Shown one piece after another: positions 1 to 7,075 of a DNA stretch of 27,397 nt. The translations under genes and the position numbers were made by a program. This DNA is from RGIG8497 sp045593265 (GTDB lineage Bacteria > Bacillota > Clostridia > RGIG6154), in NCBI GenBank assembly GCA_045593265.1, contig JAZNWH010000072.1, forward strand, positions 1 to 27,397, in the 5' to 3' direction. The notes below the pieces were generated by a model. It saw only the letters and a list, made by a program, of their open reading frames with translations, ran no database searches and had not been told where the DNA came from. The stretch's first letter is position 1. Each line of letters opens with the position of its first letter.

Positions 1-213
1 AAGAAATTCGTTAAATAACGAATTTCTATTACAAAGTGCCTTGTGTTTTGAACAAACTTCGCCTCTCGACGTACCATCGTACGCCTTCGGGTAACCCAAC
101 AAAGCCTTTGAATTTGGCTTTGTTGGCTCAGTTTGTCCAATCTGCACTATTTTCCGTCCACCCCAAAGGAGCTGTAGCAAAACGAAATCTGTTTTGCTAC
201 AGCTCCTGTTATA
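1..213. repeat. Structured non-coding, repeat-like element
   Basis: No credible gene lies here. The stretch is packed with inverted repeats: a perfect 10-bp stem with 4-nt loop (3-12 with 17-26), a 5-bp stem (70-74 with 79-83), a perfect 11-bp stem with 9-nt loop (96-106 with 116-126), a 6-bp outer pairing (52-57 with 131-136) and a perfect 16-bp stem (168-183 with 191-206). The core at 61-110 is about 56% G+C, clearly richer than the AT-rich genes around it. It lies just downstream of the minus-strand DUF6062 gene, so it could be its 3' UTR, a separate small RNA, or a non-autonomous mobile repeat. The left edge is cut by the window. The repeat idea is inference from structure and composition; copy number cannot be seen here. 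Confidence 0.5.
168..206 (-). terminator. Perfect 16-bp hairpin after the DUF6062 gene
   Basis: Arms 168-183 and 191-206 are perfectly complementary with a 7-nt loop, starting 8 nt beyond the DUF6062 stop codon. On the minus strand the stem is followed by only TTT and then G-rich sequence, so the U-tract is poor. It is probably a terminator or an mRNA 3'-end stabiliser. The same GAGCTGTAG core forms the terminator at 25117-25144. Confidence 0.55.
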
Positions 214-837
214 TTATTTCAGAACACCGCTCATTAATTTAACAGCTCTTTGCCATGCAAGGCGCTCTTCATCGGTAAGCTGTTCATTTATATAGTGATA
301 GTCGTGTTTACGGATAATCTCATCAAGACATTTTTTAGCGTGAGTAAGATTTTTGTTTTGAACATCCGAAAGTTTTTTAATAAGCTCTTTGTTGCGCGTA
401 AGCTTTTTCATTCCTTTGAGATGAGGTCGGCATATACATGTTTTGGTGTCTCTGAAAGCATCTGAAAATTCTTCGCTTTCACCAAAAAAGTTAAGGAATG
501 CATTAAGAGAACGTCTGAGTGCATCAATTTCCAAATCGCATACAAGACATCCGTCTTTTTTCTTTGCATTAGGGTTTTTAATGTAATCGTCTATAAGGAC
601 TGTATAAATAATAGAATGTCCCAACGGATCTCCTTTTCCCATCATAGCCTTTGCATGCTTGGGACAAAAACCACCTGTTTCCATAATTCTTTTTCTCATA
701 GAACGGTCGTTTACGCACTCATATAAAAATTCTTCTAAGAAATTATCAAGCCATTCATCCATTATTAAACAAACAGGGCAGTCGTCTTTTTTAAATAATT
801 CAAGATATTCGTAATACTGATTTGTTTTGTATAGCAT
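214..837 (-). CDS. DUF6062 family protein with two Cys/His clusters
   Basis: A 207-residue cytoplasmic protein with no signal peptide or membrane segment. It holds a duplicated metal-site pattern: CPVC (Cys20, Cys23) followed by GFCPKH (Cys58, His61), then CLVC (Cys97, Cys100) followed by CICRPH (Cys134, Cys136, His139). This CxxC plus CxxH layout, repeated, matches my memory of the DUF6062 family in Clostridia, for which no function is established. Zinc binding is inferred from the spacing. The start at 837 is preceded by GGAAGG eight nt upstream. It follows the SLH gene on the same strand but a hairpin (857-882) separates them, so co-transcription is uncertain. I do not assign a role; a structural or redox-sensing zinc protein is possible. 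Confidence 0.75.
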   Translation of the reverse strand: MLYKTNQYYEYLELFKKDDCPVCLIMDEWLDNFLEEFLYECVNDRSMRKRIMETGGFCPKHAKAMMGKGDPLGHSIIYTVLIDDYIKNPNAKKKDGCLVCDLEIDALRRSLNAFLNFFGESEEFSDAFRDTKTCICRPHLKGMKKLTRNKELIKKLSDVQNKNLTHAKKCLDEIIRKHDYHYINEQLTDEERLAWQRAVKLMSGVLK

Positions 838-856
838 ATTCTGTACCTTCCATTAA

Positions 857-882
857 ATGAGCCGCCTTACAAGGCGGCTCAT
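857..882 (-). terminator. Hairpin between SLH gene and DUF6062 gene
   Basis: Arms 857-867 and 872-882 form a GC-rich 11-bp perfect stem with loop TACA. On the minus strand it begins about 10 nt past the SLH stop and is followed by TTAATGG, a weak U-tract. It likely ends SLH transcripts, at least partly. Confidence 0.65.
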
Positions 883-892
883 TGTATATATT

Positions 893-2719
893 TTATTTAC
901 CGAGGATTACAATTGAAATTGCTTCGTGAGTAAATCCGTTTGAAGTGATTACCGCTGTAATTGTATCTCCTTCTTTAATTGACGCAAGAGTTCTTGATTT
1001 TTGAGTAGTTCCATCAATTATTGATGCATTTTTCTTGACAAATACCTGTTGTGTTGTTCCTTCGCTGGTTGTAAGAGTAATGCACATATAATTTGTATCA
1101 ACATTCTGAACAGTACCTACAACGTTTACTGTATCTACGGAAACAGCTGCTGATTCAATATCAATCTTGGTAACAGTTGAGCTTTCTACTGTTAAAGTTG
1201 CTTTATCTCCCAATCTTAAATCATAAACATTGGCATTTTCAACTCCGTTGATGTTGATTTCGATTGCAGATGCATCGATTGCACAATCAATTGATGCAGA
1301 ACCTGTGTTTACTGTAATGCTTGGTGAAGATGAAATTACGATTTTTTCAATGGTACCATTTACAGTTTTTATGCTGCTTGTTGCAGTAACTACAGAAACA
1401 TTGTTGTAAACAAGATTTACTGTAACTCTGTCGCCAACCATAAGTTCTGAAACAGCTGATTCTTTTCCGTTTCTCTTTACATCTACATTTGCAGCGAGCT
1501 CATACTCAACAGTTGAGTTGTCAGCAAGCTTAATTTGCAATTTTGCAGGTGATTCATAGATAAATGCCGAAATTGTTCCTGAAACAGATTTGTTCTTTTC
1601 TTCAGCAACGATGTGAACAACCTTATTATTTTCAATCTGTAATGTGAGGTAGCAATTAACTTTCATATCTTCAAAAGAAGCAGGAATGCCATTTACATAA
1701 ATTTCACAATCTTCGTCAAGAGTGTATTCCTGAGCATCTGTAGATGTAATATCAGATTTGAGTGAAATTTTCTTTACTGATTTTGTTGATACATTTGAAG
1801 AATAAATACCTGATACTGTTGAATCTGCAACAACTTTTGCACCTTCAACGAAGATAAGCTCTGAATTTGAATAAATTGCTGTAATTTTATCACCAATGGA
1901 AAAATCGTTAAGAGCTTCAATATCTTCGCCATTATATTTAACAGGTACAACATTTGAGTGAATATTTATAGTTTTTACAGAACCTTTGTCATCTGTATAC
2001 TTAATACTGTCAGTTACAGTATTAACTTCGAGAACAGTACCTCTTGAATATGTTAAATTAAGCTTATCCATAGCTTTTTTCAAAAGAACTGCCATTTGTG
2101 CTCTTGTAACGGAAGTATTAGGACTGAATTCTGTTTCGCTCATACCAAGCATAATTTCGTGTTCGTAGCAATATTCAACATATGCTTTTGATGCTGCAGG
2201 TATTGATGCAGAGTCATCAAAAGAGAGAACCGGCATAGTGTTCATTTTAACCTGTTCTTCTGCACCGATAAGCTTAACTAAAATTACAGCAGCCTCATGT
2301 CTTTTGAGTTCGTTGTTTCCTACATTGCCCTTTAAGAAATTATAAAGTTCGCTTTCTGAATAAATACCTCTGTAAATAAGGTATGAGAGCGTCTGTTCAT
2401 ATGAAGGATATCCAAGGGAAGAAACTGTAGATGAGTATGTATCGTAAGCCATTTGGAGATAATCCTCTTCGCCTTTTGCAACAGAGCCTGCTATTCTTGA
2501 AACGAGAAGAAGTGCATCAACTCTTCTTACTGCATCTTCAGGAGCAAAAGTATGCTCGTCGTATCCGTTTATGATGCCCATTTTAGCCATCTCAGTAATC
2601 TGTGCATCTGCCCAACTGTACTTTACAGGATCTACATCGGTAAATGAAGAAGCAAATACCGACATCTGTGCAAGCACAAGAATTAAACATAAAATTGTTG
2701 AAATCAGTCTTTTTTTCAT
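893..2719 (-). CDS. Secreted S-layer homology (SLH) domain protein with five beta-rich repeats
   Basis: A 608-residue exported protein expected to be held to the cell wall by its SLH domains. A signal peptide covers residues 1-23 (MKKR, hydrophobic core, cleavage after VFA). Three SLH-type segments follow: about 24-76 (SFTDVDP, GIINGY, FAPEDAVRR), about 106-151 (a degenerate one), and 166-220 (SFDDSASI, FSPNTSVTRAQMAVLL). Residues 226-608 fall into about five copies of a 70-80 residue unit with the pattern G-x-[VI] ... NG ... hL.DhxxGDxhT ... V. The reading frame continues upstream to 2941, but the ATG at 2719 has GGAGG six nt before it and begins the signal peptide, so it is the start. A good promoter lies at 2754-2782. 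SLH domains bind pyruvylated wall polysaccharide in known cases; the ligand and role of the C-terminal repeats are unknown. Confidence 0.88.
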   Translation of the reverse strand: MKKRLISTILCLILVLAQMSVFASSFTDVDPVKYSWADAQITEMAKMGIINGYDEHTFAPEDAVRRVDALLLVSRIAGSVAKGEEDYLQMAYDTYSSTVSSLGYPSYEQTLSYLIYRGIYSESELYNFLKGNVGNNELKRHEAAVILVKLIGAEEQVKMNTMPVLSFDDSASIPAASKAYVEYCYEHEIMLGMSETEFSPNTSVTRAQMAVLLKKAMDKLNLTYSRGTVLEVNTVTDSIKYTDDKGSVKTINIHSNVVPVKYNGEDIEALNDFSIGDKITAIYSNSELIFVEGAKVVADSTVSGIYSSNVSTKSVKKISLKSDITSTDAQEYTLDEDCEIYVNGIPASFEDMKVNCYLTLQIENNKVVHIVAEEKNKSVSGTISAFIYESPAKLQIKLADNSTVEYELAANVDVKRNGKESAVSELMVGDRVTVNLVYNNVSVVTATSSIKTVNGTIEKIVISSSPSITVNTGSASIDCAIDASAIEININGVENANVYDLRLGDKATLTVESSTVTKIDIESAAVSVDTVNVVGTVQNVDTNYMCITLTTSEGTTQQVFVKKNASIIDGTTQKSRTLASIKEGDTITAVITSNGFTHEAISIVILGK

Positions 2720-2753
2720 GTTATACCTCCAAAAATAGAATATTTCTAATCTA

Positions 2754-2782
2754 ATGATACCATATATTGTGTTTTTTTTCAA
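2754..2782 (-). promoter_or_regulatory. Sigma-A promoter of the SLH gene
   Basis: On the minus strand TTGAAA (2777-2782) is separated by 17 nt from TATCAT (2754-2759). The expected start site is about 28 nt upstream of the GGAGG/ATG of the SLH gene. Confidence 0.65.
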
Positions 2783-2803
2783 TAGTTTTATAAAAAAAAT
2801 AAT

Positions 2804-2833
2804 GTATATACAGGGGAAAAAATGGTAATAATC
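2804..2833 (+). promoter_or_regulatory. Sigma-F-type (forespore) promoter ahead of the M23/SpoIIQ-like gene
   Basis: GTATA (2804-2808), exactly 15 nt, then GGTAATAATC (2824-2833). This fits the Bacillus sigma-F consensus GYWTA-N15-GGNRANAMTW at every position except the last. The start codon at 2871 gives a leader of about 30 nt. An alternative sigma-A reading, TGTATA-N17-TAATAA, overlaps the same bases and cannot be excluded. Confidence 0.55.
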
Positions 2834-2870
2834 AAAATGAATAAATACAGTGTGAAAGAAGAGTGAAAAC

Positions 2871-3515
2871 ATGGCAGGAAAATTTAAAAATAAAAAGATA
2901 TTTTTGATGGTTGCTTTGTGTTTTCTTGCATTTACAGCCATTACATTCTGGAGTGCGCCTGATGTGGAGGATAGAGAAGAACCTGTAATTTCTGAACAGA
3001 AAAATGTAGAAGCTGAAAAACCATTGATTTTTGTAAATGAAGAGGAGGATGCTGTTGAAACGGAAATTATTGAACCTGTTGAAGAAGAGAAAATTTATGT
3101 GTTTTCTCTTTCATATCCTGTTACAGGTGAAATAATACAAGGTTTTTCAGGTGATAATCTCGTATATTCTAAAACTCTTGATGATTGGCGTGTTCATAAC
3201 GGTATTGATATAAAAGCTGATGAGCTTGAACGTGTTCTTGCCTGTGAACGAGGTGTGGTAGAAAAGGTCTACGAGGACGAGCTTATGGGGAAAACAATAA
3301 TAATTGATCATCAGAACGGATATAAAACAATTTATTCAAATCTTTCATCAACAGAGCTTGTAAATAATGGGGATGAAGTGGAAAAGGGAGATATAATAAG
3401 CGGGGTAGGGAATACAGCAATTATAGAATCTAACCTTGAAAGCCATATACATTTTCAGGTTATTAAGGACGGAATCAATGTTGATCCACAGGAGCATATT
3501 AATAAGGACCAATAA
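2871..3515 (+). CDS. spoIIQ: Membrane-anchored M23 (LytM) peptidase, SpoIIQ-like
   Basis: 214 residues: a short basic N-terminus, one membrane segment (about 10-27), an acidic Glu-rich linker (about 33-75) and a C-terminal M23/LytM domain. Both metal motifs are present, HxxxD (His109, Asp113) and HxH (His192, His194), so the enzyme may be active; Bacillus SpoIIQ has lost one of these ligands, while clostridial SpoIIQ keeps them. Size, one-pass topology and the sigma-F-like promoter at 2804-2833 fit SpoIIQ, the forespore protein that pairs with SpoIIIAH in the engulfment channel. The gene is monocistronic, as spoIIQ usually is, and ends in a strong terminator. The start ATG has a weak purine-rich site upstream (AAGAAGAG). 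It could instead be a general cell-wall endopeptidase; the domain is sure, the SpoIIQ identity is moderate. Confidence 0.68.
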   Translation: MAGKFKNKKIFLMVALCFLAFTAITFWSAPDVEDREEPVISEQKNVEAEKPLIFVNEEEDAVETEIIEPVEEEKIYVFSLSYPVTGEIIQGFSGDNLVYSKTLDDWRVHNGIDIKADELERVLACERGVVEKVYEDELMGKTIIIDHQNGYKTIYSNLSSTELVNNGDEVEKGDIISGVGNTAIIESNLESHIHFQVIKDGINVDPQEHINKDQ

Positions 3516-3558
3516 AAAACAACTGTTAAAATCCAACGGATTTTAACAGTTGTTTTTT
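3514..3558. terminator. Bidirectional terminator between spoIIQ-like gene and addA
   Basis: Perfect 21-bp stem (3514-3534 with 3538-3558), loop AAC, with A6 on one side and T6 on the other, so it works in both directions between convergent genes. Its right edge overlaps the addA stop codon (3557-3559), leaving no spacer. Confidence 0.9.
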
Positions 3559-6500
3559 AAATTTCGATAAACTTGTCAGCATCTAAGAAATACAAATAAG
3601 CTTTGACTTTTTCTGTGCTATGCATTTTTTTAACAGCATCTTTATACAGGGTAAGCTGTATTTCATAGTCTTTTACTTTTTCATTGATGTTTTTGTCTGT
3701 TACTTTGTCTGATTTGAAATCGATAACTGTATAGGTGTCATCCTCAAGGAAATACAGGTCAATAATACCTTGCACCAGAATTTCAACACCCTTTGTTTCA
3801 TCATCTGCAATACTGCTGTCGCACATAATTTCAAAAGGAGCTTCAACGTAAACCTCCGTTGAGGAATAAATCTTTGTACAGATATCAGATTTAAGAAAAT
3901 TCATTACTTGTTTAACAGGTATATTTTTATATTCTTGCTCCGTAATGACATTTTTACTCAGGAGAGTATTGAGCATATCTTTAAGTGCTTGTTCATCTTT
4001 AATTTTTGATTTTATTGCCTTTTCAAAAATAAGATGTATAAGTGTTCCTTTTTCTGCACCCGACAGTTCATCATTTTCGCCAATCATATTTTCTTTTAAA
4101 AAGTGTATGTTTCTGTATTGTAATTTGTTACGTTTAATGTTACTTACAGAATATTTTGTATACACTTCGTTTTTGATATGATTATACTGCCATGTGAAAA
4201 GTTCATCAATATTCTCAAAGGTTTGTTCAGTCTCTTCAGGTAAATTATTAATGTTAACTGTTTCGCAGTATTCATAATCCTTAAGAGAAGTAAATTTTAC
4301 AGTTATGGGACAGTCGGTTTTTAGCATTTGTGAATTAATATTTAATGTATTTCGCAGTTCCTCAAAACGGTCAAAGCGTACTAAAGACATACAAATCCAT
4401 TCCATAAGACTTGATGCTTCTCTTACTATATGAGAGCCGAATTTTAAAGTTTTGCATTTTGCTGCGGCAGTCAGTTTTTTTGCAAGCTTTTCATTGTTTA
4501 CCGTTCCCATTACAATCAATTTTTCCTTTGCTCTTGTAAGAGCAACATAGAGTATACGCATCTCCTCGGATAAGCCTTCATTTTTCTTTACATTCATAAG
4601 AGCGTTTTTGACGGGAGATTTATATTTAATATGCTTGTCTGATACACAGTCAAAGGCAAAACCGAAACGATTGTGAGTTTCTATTTTTGATTTGCTTGCA
4701 AGGTTGAATTTCGTTGAAGTTTTAGGCAGTATTACTACAGGATATTCAAGACCTTTACTTTTATGTATAGTAGTAATAGTTACTGAGTCGTTATTATCAG
4801 GCAGTTTTTTTGGTGAAATCATTGATGCAATTTTATCGTCATAATTGTCGATATAATTAAGAAAAGCGTATATTCCTTTAAAACTGTCTGCCTCAAAATC
4901 TTTTGCACACTTTAACAGATAGTTGATATTTGACTGTCTTTGCATACCACCTGTCATCGCACCTGCGTATTCATAAAAATTACTGTCTGTAAGAATTTGC
5001 TGAATTAATCGGTACGAGTTGGTATGTGTCTTTAAATCACGATATTTTTTCAGGGATTTTCTGAAGTTTTCCACTATTGTTTTTTCGTGTAAATCATCAA
5101 ATTCGCAAGAAAGAATTTTTTCACAAAAAGAATCTTTCTTCTGCATAGAAGCAATCGCCAAAGAATCATCGCTTAATCCGAAAATCGGACTTTTTAAAAC
5201 TGCAGCTGCTGAAATATCGTCATAAGGATTGTCTATAATCCTCAAAAAGGCAAGGATTACTTTTATTTCGTAAGAGGATAAAAGATATTCAGTATTGTCA
5301 TCAACAAAAACAGGTATTCCCATATTGGAAAGAGTGGAAGCAAATACGCCTATAACACCTTTTGCATTACGCAGTAAAATCGAAAAATCGCGATATGTTG
5401 CATTTCGTTGCTCGCCATTTTTGTCAGTAACTTTGAAGCCTGACTCAATCATCTGCTGAATTTTAGCACCTGCAATATAAGCTTCTCTCTGGGTGTTTTC
5501 CATATTATCTTCATCAGTAATTTCATCGGAAATAAGCAAAATCTCTGTTTGTGGGTCATAATCGTTGTAAACAGCAGAACCGTAATTAAGCATTTCATTT
5601 TCTGTATAATCAATTTCTCCTGCTTTTCTGTCCATAATTTGTGAAAAAACAAGATTAGTAAAATCAAGTACAGACTTTCTGCTTCTGAAATTACTTGATA
5701 AGAATATTTTTTTGCCCTGTTCGTTTCCACTTTCGCTGAAGCAATCAATCTTATTTATGAAGATAGAAGGTTCGGCATTTCTGAATTTATAAATACATTG
5801 CTTCATATCACCAACCATAAATAAATTCTTTTTGTTTTTGGAAATGGCAGTAAAGATAACCTCCTGAACAGGGTTGGTGTCCTGATACTCATCTATTATT
5901 ATTTCATCATATTCGTCCTGAAGGATTTTGGCTGTTTCTGATGGATTTTCATTTTCATCATACAGAAGTCTAATTGTCAGATGCTCTAAATCGTTATAAT
6001 CCAGTGCATTTATTTCTGCTTTTTTTTCACTGAAAACGACAGCAATTTTTTCTACAAGATTTTTCAGGGTTTTTCCCTGAACCAAGCAAATGTCAAGCAA
6101 ATTTACCAGAACATCTTCGCTGCAATATAAAAATTCATCAATTGCTTTTTTTATGTTTGAACGAAATTCGTCTCTGTATACTTTAAAGGCTTGTGCATTT
6201 GCGTCTTTTGAATACTTTCTTGGAAAATCACGTCTTTCAAGCTTAAAGTTTTTCTGAAAATCAGAGTAATTTGTTACAGGTGAGTGAAGCTTGTCCAAAA
6301 GCTGCTGAGCTTCCACTAAATCTGTTTCAAATAAGTCTCTGAGCTCCAGCTGGGGATTTTCATCAAGAAAAGCTCTCTGTGTTTCGTAAATATCTATGTT
6401 AACACGGATTTTCTCTTTTATAGCATCAACTATTTCTTTAAACCACATTGTATCAGTAATATTTTCTTCATCAAAGTTTCTGATTGATTCTTCAAGCCAT

Positions 6501-7075
6501 TTTTCGGGGTATGGCATAGATTGTGAAGCGTTATATATAATGTCAACCATATTAAATACAGCATCGTCATCTGCAGTTTTGGAGTAAGCTGATACAAGGC
6601 TTAAAAAGTTTTTATCATTTTCTTCATATAACTCCATTGACACCTGGTCATAAGATTCTTTGAAAATCAGCTTGCGTTCTTCAGGCTGCATTATCGAAAA
6701 ATCAGCAGTAATGTCAAGCTCCTCAAAGTGGGTACGAATAAGTCTTGAACAAAATGAGTGCATAGTTGAAATGTTTGCATCGTTTATGAGCAGTAACTGC
6801 TTCTTCAGTCTGTCTTTCAGCTTTGACGGGAAATCTTTGTCTTTTAGTCTGTCTTTGATTTTATCTGCAATGCCTTTTTTCATCTGACTTGCTGCTGCTT
6901 CTGTAAATGTAACAATTATAAAACGGTCAATGTCGCTTGTTTCAAGTTTTCGTAGAATTCTTTCCACAAGAACAGCAGTTTTTCCTGAGCCTGCAGCTGC
7001 AGACACGAGAATTGAGGAATTTGTTGATGTGATAGCATTTTCCTGAGATGGGGTCCAGTTAACTGTATTACTCAT
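3557..7075 (-). CDS. addA: AddA, ATP-dependent helicase/nuclease subunit A
   Basis: 1172 residues, close to the usual size. AddA is the UvrD-type 3'-5' helicase and one of two nucleases of the AddAB complex, which resects double-strand breaks and prepares 3' ends for RecA. Visible motifs: Walker A AAAGSGKT (26-33), Walker B with IIIDEYQDT (392-400), VGDMKQCIYKFRNAEP (421-436), TTIHKSKGLEYPVV (768-781) and ALTRAKEK (845-852). The C-terminal RecB-type nuclease has GTLIH (His1014), GIIDLY (Asp1106), VIDFKSDK (Asp1119, Lys1121) and YEIQLTLY. All key residues are present, so both activities should be intact. Its start ATG overlaps the addB stop by 8 nt (ATGAGTAA), with GGAGG nine nt upstream inside addB, pointing to translational coupling and 1:1 synthesis. 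Confidence 0.97.
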   Translation of the reverse strand: MSNTVNWTPSQENAITSTNSSILVSAAAGSGKTAVLVERILRKLETSDIDRFIIVTFTEAAASQMKKGIADKIKDRLKDKDFPSKLKDRLKKQLLLINDANISTMHSFCSRLIRTHFEELDITADFSIMQPEERKLIFKESYDQVSMELYEENDKNFLSLVSAYSKTADDDAVFNMVDIIYNASQSMPYPEKWLEESIRNFDEENITDTMWFKEIVDAIKEKIRVNIDIYETQRAFLDENPQLELRDLFETDLVEAQQLLDKLHSPVTNYSDFQKNFKLERRDFPRKYSKDANAQAFKVYRDEFRSNIKKAIDEFLYCSEDVLVNLLDICLVQGKTLKNLVEKIAVVFSEKKAEINALDYNDLEHLTIRLLYDENENPSETAKILQDEYDEIIIDEYQDTNPVQEVIFTAISKNKKNLFMVGDMKQCIYKFRNAEPSIFINKIDCFSESGNEQGKKIFLSSNFRSRKSVLDFTNLVFSQIMDRKAGEIDYTENEMLNYGSAVYNDYDPQTEILLISDEITDEDNMENTQREAYIAGAKIQQMIESGFKVTDKNGEQRNATYRDFSILLRNAKGVIGVFASTLSNMGIPVFVDDNTEYLLSSYEIKVILAFLRIIDNPYDDISAAAVLKSPIFGLSDDSLAIASMQKKDSFCEKILSCEFDDLHEKTIVENFRKSLKKYRDLKTHTNSYRLIQQILTDSNFYEYAGAMTGGMQRQSNINYLLKCAKDFEADSFKGIYAFLNYIDNYDDKIASMISPKKLPDNNDSVTITTIHKSKGLEYPVVILPKTSTKFNLASKSKIETHNRFGFAFDCVSDKHIKYKSPVKNALMNVKKNEGLSEEMRILYVALTRAKEKLIVMGTVNNEKLAKKLTAAAKCKTLKFGSHIVREASSLMEWICMSLVRFDRFEELRNTLNINSQMLKTDCPITVKFTSLKDYEYCETVNINNLPEETEQTFENIDELFTWQYNHIKNEVYTKYSVSNIKRNKLQYRNIHFLKENMIGENDELSGAEKGTLIHLIFEKAIKSKIKDEQALKDMLNTLLSKNVITEQEYKNIPVKQVMNFLKSDICTKIYSSTEVYVEAPFEIMCDSSIADDETKGVEILVQGIIDLYFLEDDTYTVIDFKSDKVTDKNINEKVKDYEIQLTLYKDAVKKMHSTEKVKAYLYFLDADKFIEI

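Noticed and set aside
36..242. 68-codon plus-strand open frame in the left-end element
   Set aside because: It runs through both arms of several perfect hairpins and past the end of the DUF6062 gene on the other strand, has no ribosome site, and its composition follows the repeat structure.
2720..2941. N-terminal extension of the SLH frame
   Set aside because: It crosses the SLH promoter and the divergent gene's start; the GGAGG-preceded ATG at 2719 begins a textbook signal peptide.
5449..5748. 99-codon minus-strand open frame in addA
   Set aside because: It is an overlapping alternative frame of addA with no ribosome site and no domain.
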